NCBI GenBank assembly: GCA_024278435.1 | Contig: JAJRTD010000362.1 | Span: 1 to 5,340 of the forward strand | Source of the DNA: Gammaproteobacteria bacterium | Lineage (GTDB): Bacteria > Pseudomonadota > Gammaproteobacteria > SZUA-229 | Reading direction: 5' to 3' | DNA: 5,340 nucleotides | Shown: positions 1 through 5,268 of the stretch, in pieces | Position numbering within the stretch: position 1 is the first letter of the stretch | Layout: every line of letters starts with the position of its first letter | Notes under the pieces: model-generated | Told to the model about the DNA's origin: nothing | The model's database searches: none | What the model saw: only the letters and a program-made list of their open reading frames with translations | Translations under genes and position numbers: made by a program

Positions 1-90
1 CACCAGCACCAGAAACAGGCTTAACCAGGAAACGGTGCGCCCGCTCCAGTCGATAAAGGATTCTATGGCGGTTAACAGTTTACTGAACAT
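1..90 (-). CDS. TRAP transporter small permease subunit (DctQ-like), N-terminal fragment
   Basis: Only the first 30 codons are present; the frame is open to the left edge. The peptide starts MFSKLLTAIESFIDWSGR and runs into a hydrophobic stretch, TVSWLSLFLVLV. A short amphipathic lead with a W-x-G-R segment just before the first membrane helix is the usual opening of DctQ/small-subunit proteins of tripartite ATP-independent periplasmic (TRAP) transporters. These are four-helix inner-membrane proteins that pair with the large DctM permease and a periplasmic binding protein to import organic acids and similar solutes using an ion gradient. The ATG (88-90) lies 15 bases after the thrB stop on the same strand, so the two genes are probably co-transcribed. 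No strong ribosome binding site is visible in that gap (AGCGAACGTCC before ATG). Substrate cannot be inferred. The family call rests on 30 residues, so another small membrane protein is possible; finding a dctM-like gene further left would settle it. Confidence 0.6.
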   Translation of the reverse strand, partial: MFSKLLTAIESFIDWSGRTVSWLSLFLVLV

Positions 91-105
91 GGACGTTCGC
101 TGGCT

Positions 106-1071
106 TTATTGCGGCCAGAAATCAAGGTAGCGGTCGTTGTGTGCGATGCGGTCGGCCAGGATGATCCTGAATTCATCCGGGTTTTTGGTGTGTACCAGTT
201 CGCCTTCGCGGGGGAAGTGTTTATCGTACAGGCGTGACAGCCAGAAGCGCAGGGCGCCGGCGCGTAACATGGCAGGCCAGTATTGTTGTTCATGGCCGGC
301 CAGCGGCCGGTATGCGTGGTAATGTTCCAGCAGGGCAACCACCTTCTCCCTGTTTAAGCTGAAATCGTCATTCAGGCACCAGTCATTGGCGCTGACTGCA
401 AGGTCATATAGCAGAACATCGTCACAGGAATAATAAAAATCAATAATGCCGCTGAACTGAACCTGTTCGCCGCTATCCTGCCACAGGGCATTGTCACGAA
501 ACAGATCGGCATGGATGACGCCGCGCGGCAGATCGGCATGGCGCTTTTCTTTTTGAAAATGGACCTCATTGTCCAGCATGGACTGCTCATCTGCAGACAG
601 CTTCTGCATAACCAGCTGTGCTGTCTGCTGGCACCATGCCGGGCCGCGCGGGTTCGGTTGTCGGCTTGTAAAGCTTAAACCGGCGCTATGCATCTTGCCC
701 ATGGCTGTGCCCAGCTGGGCACAATGTTCGACTGTAGGCCGGGTGATGCTGCCACCGTTCAGGCGTTCGACCAGGGCGATGGGCTTGTCCTTAAACAGGC
801 TCAGATAATGTCCCTGGCGGTCGGCGACCGGATTTGCGCTGGGTACCTGGTGGTCGGCCAGGTGGTGCATTAGATTGAGGTAATACTGCATTTCCTCAAA
901 ACTGTGCTGTTCAAAAATGGTTAATACGAAGCGGCCTTTGTCGGTGTCGACAAAGTAATTGGTGTTTTCAATACCATCACTGATGCCCTGGTAGCTGTCC
1001 AGTTGGCCAACATCGTAGTTCGAGAGAAAGCGTTTGAGTTCATCCTCTTCGATAATTGTATAAACAGACAT
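106..1071 (-). CDS. thrB: Homoserine kinase, ThrB, APH/choline-kinase-fold type
   Basis: Phosphorylates L-homoserine with ATP to O-phosphohomoserine, the substrate of threonine synthase; cytoplasmic, threonine biosynthesis. The 321 residues match the usual length of the Pseudomonas/Rhizobium-type enzyme (about 315-320), which belongs to the aminoglycoside-phosphotransferase fold and is unrelated to the GHMP-type ThrB of E. coli. The N-terminus (residues 1-55, with YQGISDGIENTNYFV at 27-41) is the family's nucleotide-binding lobe. The catalytic loop is GVIHADLFRDN at 184-194 (H187, catalytic D189, N194). The metal-binding Asp is D211 in GIIDFYYS (208-215), followed by YDLAV at 222-226. All key residues are present. 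The ATG at 1069-1071 gives the family-typical N-terminus (MSVYT). The leader is C-rich and lacks a Shine-Dalgarno sequence. The gene heads the leftward transcript and is divergent from polA. Other APH-fold kinases are possible in principle, but the full-length resemblance to homoserine kinase is strong. Confidence 0.9.
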   Translation of the reverse strand: MSVYTIIEEDELKRFLSNYDVGQLDSYQGISDGIENTNYFVDTDKGRFVLTIFEQHSFEEMQYYLNLMHHLADHQVPSANPVADRQGHYLSLFKDKPIALVERLNGGSITRPTVEHCAQLGTAMGKMHSAGLSFTSRQPNPRGPAWCQQTAQLVMQKLSADEQSMLDNEVHFQKEKRHADLPRGVIHADLFRDNALWQDSGEQVQFSGIIDFYYSCDDVLLYDLAVSANDWCLNDDFSLNREKVVALLEHYHAYRPLAGHEQQYWPAMLRAGALRFWLSRLYDKHFPREGELVHTKNPDEFRIILADRIAHNDRYLDFWPQ

Positions 1072-1110
1072 AAGCAGGGGTTAGGGGTGAGTGGTGGCTA
1101 AAGCTGGGTG

Positions 1111-1139
1111 ATTTTAGCGTATATCGCCCATTTACTGAA
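1111..1139 (-). promoter_or_regulatory. Candidate sigma-70 promoter for thrB
   Basis: On the minus strand TTCAGT (complement of 1134-1139) and TAAAAT (complement of 1111-1116) are separated by exactly 17 bases. The -10 matches the consensus at five of six positions and the -35 at three of six. Transcription would start near 1104, giving a leader of about 33 bases before the thrB ATG. This is pattern matching only. Confidence 0.4.
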
Positions 1140-1195
1140 TACCGCAGGGCAACTGATTGCCGCCCGGTCGGCCAGAGACAAAACCGGCGATGGTT

Positions 1196-1275
1196 TATTG
1201 GTGATTATTTATTTATGGCTATTAAAGCGGCCGGCGGTTTGCGATAATCACCGGCTTACGCATAAACCACCAATA
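1196..1275. repeat. Two overlapping inverted repeats in the polA leader
   Basis: GGTGATTAT (1200-1208) is the exact reverse complement of ATAATCACC (1244-1252), with 35 bases between the arms. TATTGGTG (1196-1203) is the exact reverse complement of CACCAATA (1268-1275). Both pairings use GGTG at 1200-1203, so they cannot form together. They could be an operator spanning the promoter or alternative RNA folds, or chance in an AT-rich patch. Confidence 0.4.
1198..1248 (+). promoter_or_regulatory. Candidate polA promoter region (two alternative -10 sites)
   Basis: Two options read toward polA. One is TTGGTG (1198-1203), 16 bases, then TATTAA (1220-1225). The other is an extended -10, TGC followed by GATAAT (1240-1248), without a convincing -35 in front. 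Starts would fall near 1232 or 1255, giving leaders of roughly 40-65 bases before the chosen polA start. Both options are overlapped by the inverted repeat at 1200-1252. I cannot choose between them from sequence alone. Confidence 0.35.
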
Positions 1276-1296
1276 GAGCGCCCGCTGCCCCTGCCA

Positions 1297-4002
1297 ATGA
1301 CCCAGAAGATGACCGATAAAAAACCGCCGTTTATTCTCGTTGATGGTTCATCCTATCTGTTCCGGGCGTTTCATGCCCTGCCGCCACTCACCAACAGCAA
1401 GGGGCAGCCGACAGGGGCGGTTTATGGCGTGGTTAATATGATCAAAAAGCTGGTGGATGAATACCGGCCCGAGCATATTGCGGTGGTGTTTGATGCCAAG
1501 GGCAAGACTTTCCGTCATGACATGTATGAGCAGTACAAGGCCAACCGACCGCCGATGCCGGATGACCTGAAAAGCCAGATAGAGCCGCTGCATGAAATCA
1601 TCGAGGCGCTGGGTTTTCCCATTGTCTGTGTGCCGGGCGTGGAGGCAGACGATGTAATCGGAACCTATGCGCAGCAGGCATCCGAGCAGAATATCGATAC
1701 CCTGATTTCCACCGGTGACAAGGACATGGCGCAGCTGGTCAATCCGCATGTTACGCTGATCAACACCATGAATGATCTGGTGATGGATAAAGACGGGGTG
1801 ATGGAAAAATTTGCCGTACCGCCGGAGTTGATTATTGATTACCTGGCGCTGATCGGTGATACCAGTGACAATATTCCGGGCGTGCCCAAAGTGGGGCCGA
1901 AAACCGCCGCCAAGTGGTTAAAGCAGTATGGCTCGCTGGATAACCTGATTGCCCATGCCGACGAAATCAAGGGCAAGGTGGGTGAAAGCCTGCGAGCCAG
2001 CCTGGACCAGCTGCCATTGTCACGTGAACTGACCACGATTAAACGCGACCTGGAACTTGAGCAGTCGATTGACGAGCTGACCATGCGCCCGGTGCAGCGG
2101 GACAGGCTCAAAAAGATATATACCGACCTGGAGCTGAAAACCTGGCTGGATAACCTGGAAGCCGGCGGGCAGTCAGTAGCGGCGCAGAAGCCGGTGGCCA
2201 GTCATTACGAAACCGTACTTGATCAGGCGGCCTTTGGTCAATGGCTGAAAAAACTGCAACAGGCGGAGCAGTTTGCCTTCGATACCGAAACCACCAGCCT
2301 GGACTATATGCAGGCACGGGTTGTCGGTGTATCGTTTGCGGTCAAAGCGGGAGAGGCGGCCTACGTGCCTTTTGCCCATGACTACCCGGGGGCACCGGAT
2401 CAGCTGACCGAGCAGCAGGTGCTGGGCGCTTTAAAACCCCTGCTGGAAGATAAAACGGCAAACAAAATCGGGCAGAATTTAAAGTACGATTCCCATGTAT
2501 TGCTGAACCACGATATAACATTAAACGGCATTGCCCAGGACACCATGCTGGAGTCCTACGTGCTGGATTCGACCAAACGCCATAATATGGATGATATGGC
2601 ATTGCGCCTGCTGGGGCGCAGCACCATACATTTTGAAGACATAGCCGGCAAGGGCGCCAAACAGCTCACCTTTAACCAGATCGCGCTGGAAGAAGCCGGC
2701 CCCTATGCGGCGGAAGATGCCGACATTACCCTGCAGCTGCACCAGAAATTAATGGCGGAACTGGAAAAAGAGCCGGCGCTTAAAAAGGTCTATGAGGAAA
2801 TCGAACTGCCGTTATTAACCGTGTTGCTCAAGATCGAGCGCCATGGCGTGATGGTGGACGTCGCCATGCTGCAGCAGCAAAGCCGGCAGCTGGCCGAACG
2901 GATGAAAGTGCTGGAGCAGCAGGCCTACGAAGAGGCCGGTGAAGTGTTTAACCTTTCCTCGCCAAAACAGCTGGGCGTTATTTTGTTTGAAAAGCTCAAG
3001 ATACCGGTAAAGAAAAAAACCAAGACCGGCCAGTATTCAACGGCAGAGAGCGTTCTCCAGGAACTGGCGCTGGAATACGAGCTGCCAAAAATCATCCTCG
3101 AGCACCGCGGCGTCAGCAAGCTCAAGTCAACCTATACCGACAAGCTGCCGTTACAGGTTGATAAGGAAACCGGGCGCGTGCATACCTCCTATAACCAGAC
3201 CGTTGCTGCCACCGGCCGGCTGTCATCAACCGATCCCAACTTGCAGAACATTCCGATACGCAGCGAAGAGGGCCGGCGCATTCGCCAGGCATTTGTTGCG
3301 CCCCCGGGCCACAAAATGCTGGCAGCGGATTACTCCCAGGTAGAGTTGCGCATTATGGCGCATTTGTCAGAAGACAAAACCCTGCTCAAGGCTTTTGCCG
3401 AGGGTGTCGATGTGCATCGTGCCACTGCAGCTGAAGTGTTCGGTGTACCGCTGGATGAAGTTGATTCTGATCAGCGGCGGGCGGCCAAGGCCATTAATTT
3501 CGGCCTGATCTACGGCATGTCGGCGTTCGGATTGGCGAAGCAGCTGAATATCGGGCGTTACGAAGCGCAGGAATACATCGATGTTTACTTTGCCCGCTAT
3601 CCCGGGGTAAAGGTCTATATGGATCAAACCCGCGAACAGGCCCATGACCGTGGATATGTAGAGACCGTGTTCGGCCGCCGCCTGTATCTGCCGGAAATCA
3701 ACTCACGCAACGGGCAGCGCCGCCAGTATGCCGAGCGCACCGCCATTAATGCGCCGATGCAGGGAACGGCCGCTGATATTATCAAGCGCGCCATGATTGC
3801 TGTCGACCATGCCCTGTCGGCCAGCAAGGTTGAAGCAAAGGTGGTCATGCAGGTGCATGATGAGCTGGTTGTTGAGGTGCTGGAAAAAGATGTTGAGGCC
3901 GTTGCCGATTTAATTCGCATGGAAATGGAGCAGGCGGCCAGTCTTAAAGTTCCGCTGGTGGTTGATATCGGTATCGGTAATAACTGGGATGAGGCGCATT
4001 GA
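1297..4002 (+). CDS. polA: DNA polymerase I (5' nuclease, 3'-5' exonuclease, polymerase)
   Basis: Fills gaps in excision repair and removes RNA primers from Okazaki fragments; cytoplasmic. Numbering is from ATG 1297 (901 residues; E. coli has 928). The 5'-nuclease domain (about 1-290) shows ILVDGSSYLFR at 13-23, GVEADDVIG at 115-123, STGDKDMAQL at 138-147 and IGDTSDNIPGV at 186-196, supplying the acidic metal ligands. The proofreading domain is intact: D329 and E331 in FDTET, D398 in GQNLKYD, and Y470 with D474 in YAAED. The polymerase domain has motif A DYSQVELR (catalytic D678), the O helix (R727, K731, F735, Y739, as R754/K758/F762/Y766 in E. coli) and motif C VHDELVVEV (D855, E856). F735 is Phe, as in E. 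coli-type enzymes that discriminate against dideoxynucleotides. ATG 1309 would begin MTDKKPPFILVDG and fits the E. coli N-terminus equally well; neither start has a good ribosome binding site. The frame also stays open back to GTG 1108, but that extension has no counterpart in the family. Divergent from thrB. Confidence 0.96.
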   Translation: MTQKMTDKKPPFILVDGSSYLFRAFHALPPLTNSKGQPTGAVYGVVNMIKKLVDEYRPEHIAVVFDAKGKTFRHDMYEQYKANRPPMPDDLKSQIEPLHEIIEALGFPIVCVPGVEADDVIGTYAQQASEQNIDTLISTGDKDMAQLVNPHVTLINTMNDLVMDKDGVMEKFAVPPELIIDYLALIGDTSDNIPGVPKVGPKTAAKWLKQYGSLDNLIAHADEIKGKVGESLRASLDQLPLSRELTTIKRDLELEQSIDELTMRPVQRDRLKKIYTDLELKTWLDNLEAGGQSVAAQKPVASHYETVLDQAAFGQWLKKLQQAEQFAFDTETTSLDYMQARVVGVSFAVKAGEAAYVPFAHDYPGAPDQLTEQQVLGALKPLLEDKTANKIGQNLKYDSHVLLNHDITLNGIAQDTMLESYVLDSTKRHNMDDMALRLLGRSTIHFEDIAGKGAKQLTFNQIALEEAGPYAAEDADITLQLHQKLMAELEKEPALKKVYEEIELPLLTVLLKIERHGVMVDVAMLQQQSRQLAERMKVLEQQAYEEAGEVFNLSSPKQLGVILFEKLKIPVKKKTKTGQYSTAESVLQELALEYELPKIILEHRGVSKLKSTYTDKLPLQVDKETGRVHTSYNQTVAATGRLSSTDPNLQNIPIRSEEGRRIRQAFVAPPGHKMLAADYSQVELRIMAHLSEDKTLLKAFAEGVDVHRATAAEVFGVPLDEVDSDQRRAAKAINFGLIYGMSAFGLAKQLNIGRYEAQEYIDVYFARYPGVKVYMDQTREQAHDRGYVETVFGRRLYLPEINSRNGQRRQYAERTAINAPMQGTAADIIKRAMIAVDHALSASKVEAKVVMQVHDELVVEVLEKDVEAVADLIRMEMEQAASLKVPLVVDIGIGNNWDEAH

Positions 4003-4029
4003 GTAAACTGAGTGGAGCAGTGCTGTTGT

Positions 4030-4707
4030 TTATTGTTTCAGCTTTATAATTCCGTCTCTCCATACGATTAAGGCATAGGCAATAAACAGCGTACCTATCA
4101 TTTCAAGTGATTCCTCAATTATTATTTCAATCTCCCATAACCACTGAAGATCTTCGTGGTTGAGGAAATTGATAGTACTTTCTAAAAAAATCCCCCCGAG
4201 TATTATCAGGGACAAGCCGATAACTAAATAAGTCATGCTGTTGGCAACCAGTAAAAACAGCTTTTTTAAAAGAAACATAAAAAAGATAAAGATGGCGATT
4301 ACCAGTGGCCCGCCGACCCATACCCAGGGTGAGTGTTTGGCAAATTCTTTTGATGAAATGCCAAGAAACTGGGCGGCATATTTGCCAAGTATTTCATGTA
4401 GCCTGGCCACTTCATCTGCCGACATAAAAAATAGTAAGGCGGCAAAAAGCAGGAGTGACAAACCGCCCGGTATGCGGTTTTTTCGGGCATAGTTCCAGCA
4501 TTCATAAGCGATAAGTCCGGCGATCGTCAGCAGCATGGAGGAGTACCATGCTGCCAGGTTGTCGTCATATCCCAAAAAGATAAACCGGGTGATGCCCCAG
4601 AACGGTTTTCCAAAAAGCAGGTCAATGCTGTTTGCGATGGCCAGGAATATGATTCCGGCAAGTAGATATAAAAGTTCCTGTTTATTTAGTAAAGAGTTAT
4701 TTTGCAT
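4030..4707 (-). CDS. Uncharacterised six-helix integral membrane protein
   Basis: I do not recognise a named family. The 225 residues form about six hydrophobic helices: roughly 11-31, 50-70, 80-96, 130-151, 156-176 and 198-216. The lysine/arginine-rich C-terminus (WRDGIIKLKQ) suggests a cytoplasmic tail. Charged residues sit at helix edges: MSADEVARLHE (95-105, with D98, E99, H104, E105) just after helix 3, E176 ending helix 5, and IIIEESLEMIG (195-205, with E198, E199, E202) entering helix 6. Such an arrangement could bind a metal or form an active site, but that is inference. The ATG at 4705-4707 is supported by AGGA six bases upstream. The gene converges on polA with only 27 bases between the two stop codons. 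It is visibly more AT-rich than polA and thrB, with many TTT, TTA, ATT and AAA codons, and lies beside a mobile-type repeat. It may therefore be a later acquisition, although membrane proteins are often AT-rich. Confidence 0.85.
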   Translation of the reverse strand: MQNNSLLNKQELLYLLAGIIFLAIANSIDLLFGKPFWGITRFIFLGYDDNLAAWYSSMLLTIAGLIAYECWNYARKNRIPGGLSLLLFAALLFFMSADEVARLHEILGKYAAQFLGISSKEFAKHSPWVWVGGPLVIAIFIFFMFLLKKLFLLVANSMTYLVIGLSLIILGGIFLESTINFLNHEDLQWLWEIEIIIEESLEMIGTLFIAYALIVWRDGIIKLKQ

Positions 4708-4713
4708 AAATCG

Positions 4714-4717
4714 TCCT
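4714..4717 (-). promoter_or_regulatory. Ribosome binding site of the membrane-protein gene
   Basis: TCCT on the plus strand reads AGGA on the minus strand, six bases before the ATG at 4705-4707. This is the clearest Shine-Dalgarno sequence in the window and fixes the start of the 225-residue protein. Confidence 0.65.
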
Positions 4718-4748
4718 GATCCAGTGTTTGAGATTGCTAACGCTCGTA

Positions 4749-4776
4749 TTATTAAGACTGGTTTTACTTAAGGAAA
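4749..4776 (-). promoter_or_regulatory. Weak candidate promoter for the membrane-protein gene, overlapping the repeat's left end
   Basis: On the minus strand TTTCCT (complement of 4771-4776) and TAATAA (complement of 4749-4754) are 16 bases apart. The -35-like hexamer would come from the outer end of the inverted-repeat element and the -10-like one from the flank. Both match the consensus only partly, so this is a suggestion and not a firm call. Confidence 0.2.
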
Positions 4777-4790
4777 CTCTGATTAATTCA
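4768..4790 (+). repeat. Left terminal inverted repeat with TTAA flank
   Basis: Begins TTAAGGAAACTCTG. It matches the reverse complement of 4904-4926 at 22 of 23 positions. Its inner part also forms a local hairpin with bases up to 4796. Confidence 0.8.
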
Positions 4791-4922
4791 GAGTTTCTGC
4801 GACACAAGGATGTGTCGCCATTTTTGATAGCTGACAAGCTATTGAAAATGAAGAAAAAGGTGAAATCGCATTTTACCTTTTTCGTGCTCTGATAATTCAT
4901 GGATGAATTAATCAGAGCTTCC
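4772..4922. mobile_element. MITE-like element of five tandem hairpins, flanked by TTAA
   Basis: The outer 19 bases on each side (4772-4790 and 4904-4922) are inverted repeats with one mismatch (A4776 against C4918). TTAA stands directly outside each end (4768-4771 and 4923-4926), so the target duplication is TTAA, or TA if the repeats are counted further out. TTAA targets are the hallmark of piggyBac-type transposases and, as I recall, of their bacterial IS1380 relatives; that link is inference. The interior is almost wholly folded: H1 4774-4796 (9 bp), H2 4799-4818 (7 bp), H3 4819-4850 (14 bp, two G-T pairs), H4 4853-4883 (14 bp, one G-T pair) and H5 4886-4918 (15 bp, one bulge), with linkers of 0-2 bases. 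There is no transposase, so movement would need one supplied elsewhere. Copy number cannot be seen here, so an immobile structured repeat remains possible. Confidence 0.75.
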
Positions 4923-4926
4923 TTAA
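4904..4926 (-). repeat. Right terminal inverted repeat with TTAA flank
   Basis: Ends CAGAGCTTCCTTAA. It is the partner of 4768-4790, with the single difference at C4918. Its inner part pairs locally with 4886-4900 to close the fifth hairpin. Confidence 0.8.
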
Positions 4927-4941
4927 CTATAAAAACTATCG

Positions 4942-5106
4942 GTGAATATAACAAGGGAACCCCTGAACAATTTATGCCTTATTATAATAATTGCAGTTTT
5001 TATGGTGCCTGAAGCGACAGGTGCGAAAGCATGGCGGGCAGTGGTATTCGGTTATTACCGGCCTGATTTTGTAGGTGGACGGCTAGATTTTTACCGGCTC
5101 GTGTAA
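4942..5106 (+). CDS. Possible small exported or membrane peptide (54 codons), doubtful
   Basis: An open frame runs from just after TAA 4930-4932 to TAA 5104-5106. From GTG 4942 it would encode 54 residues; from ATG 5002, only 34. The longer version has a short polar start with one Arg (NITREPLNN), a hydrophobic core (LCLIIIIAVFMVP, about 11-23) and then EATGAKAWRAV, where AKA followed by W would fit a signal-peptidase cleavage site. The rest (VVFGYYRPDFVGGRLDFYRLV region) is aromatic- and Arg-rich and is coded by a GC-richer patch standing out from its AT-rich surroundings. Against it: no Shine-Dalgarno sequence before either start, a GTG start and short length. It begins 16 bases after the mobile element's right TTAA, so an original 5' end could have been displaced by insertion. 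I do not recognise the protein, and it may be chance. Confidence 0.25.
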   Translation: MNITREPLNNLCLIIIIAVFMVPEATGAKAWRAVVFGYYRPDFVGGRLDFYRLV

Positions 5107-5110
5107 AAAT
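5087..5110 (+). repeat. 8-bp perfect hairpin
   Basis: ATTTTTAC (5087-5094) and GTAAAAAT (5103-5110) are exact reverse complements around an 8-base loop. The stop codon of the doubtful small frame lies in the right arm. No T-run follows, so it is not a standard intrinsic terminator. Confidence 0.45.
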
Positions 5111-5167
5111 AATCGACAATTATAGGGTTGCATGTACTATCAATTTTTCCAGTGAAGAATTATTCCT

Positions 5168-5193
5168 AATATATTGATATATATTAATATATT
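5168..5193. repeat. 26-base AT palindrome followed by a T-run
   Basis: The 26 bases, centred between 5180 and 5181, read the same on both strands except for one position pair (G5176 opposite T5185, which could still wobble-pair). A run of seven T (5192-5198) overlaps its right end. It could be an easily melted or bent site, an AT-rich hairpin with a T-tail, or simple low-complexity DNA. Confidence 0.5.
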
Positions 5194-5215
5194 TTTTTAA
5201 TATGGCGTATTTAAT

Positions 5216-5268
5216 AACCATTCGTCGGTTTTTGTCCTGCTTTTTCAACCGTTCGTCTGTTGGTTTTT
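5216..5268 (+). repeat. Imperfect direct repeat AACC(A/G)TTCGTC
   Basis: AACCATTCGTC (5216-5226) recurs as AACCGTTCGTC (5247-5257) with a period of 31 bases. Each copy is followed within a few bases by GGTTTTT (5227-5233 and 5262-5268), so each unit can form a small AACC/GGTT stem ending in T's. Two copies only; function unknown. Confidence 0.35.

Noticed and set aside
1108..1296. N-terminal extension of polA from GTG 1108 (63 extra codons)
   Set aside because: Known polymerase I proteins begin a few residues before ILVDGSSYL, and the extension overlaps the promoter candidates and inverted repeats. Starts at 1297 or 1309 fit the family.
1348..1749. 133-codon frame antisense to polA
   Set aside because: It lies entirely opposite a strongly conserved coding region, has no independent family signature and is a typical antisense shadow.
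4003..4029. Intrinsic terminator between polA and the convergent membrane gene
   Set aside because: The 27-base gap has no convincing GC stem with a T-run in either direction.
4003..4030. Spot 42 RNA gene downstream of polA, as in enterobacteria
   Set aside because: The space is too short before the convergent gene begins and no similar sequence is visible.
4697..4954. 85-codon minus-strand frame across the mobile element
   Set aside because: It runs through all five hairpins and overlaps the start of the membrane-protein gene. Its composition follows the repeat's palindromes, so it is a by-product of the element.
5010..5100. Cyclic-di-GMP (GEMM-I) riboswitch
   Set aside because: Fragments such as GCGAAAGC and GTAGGTGGACGG followed by TTTTTACCGG vaguely recall the class, but the hallmark GGGCAAACC and GACGCAAAGCC segments are absent. 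A covariance-model search with the GEMM-I model would decide it.
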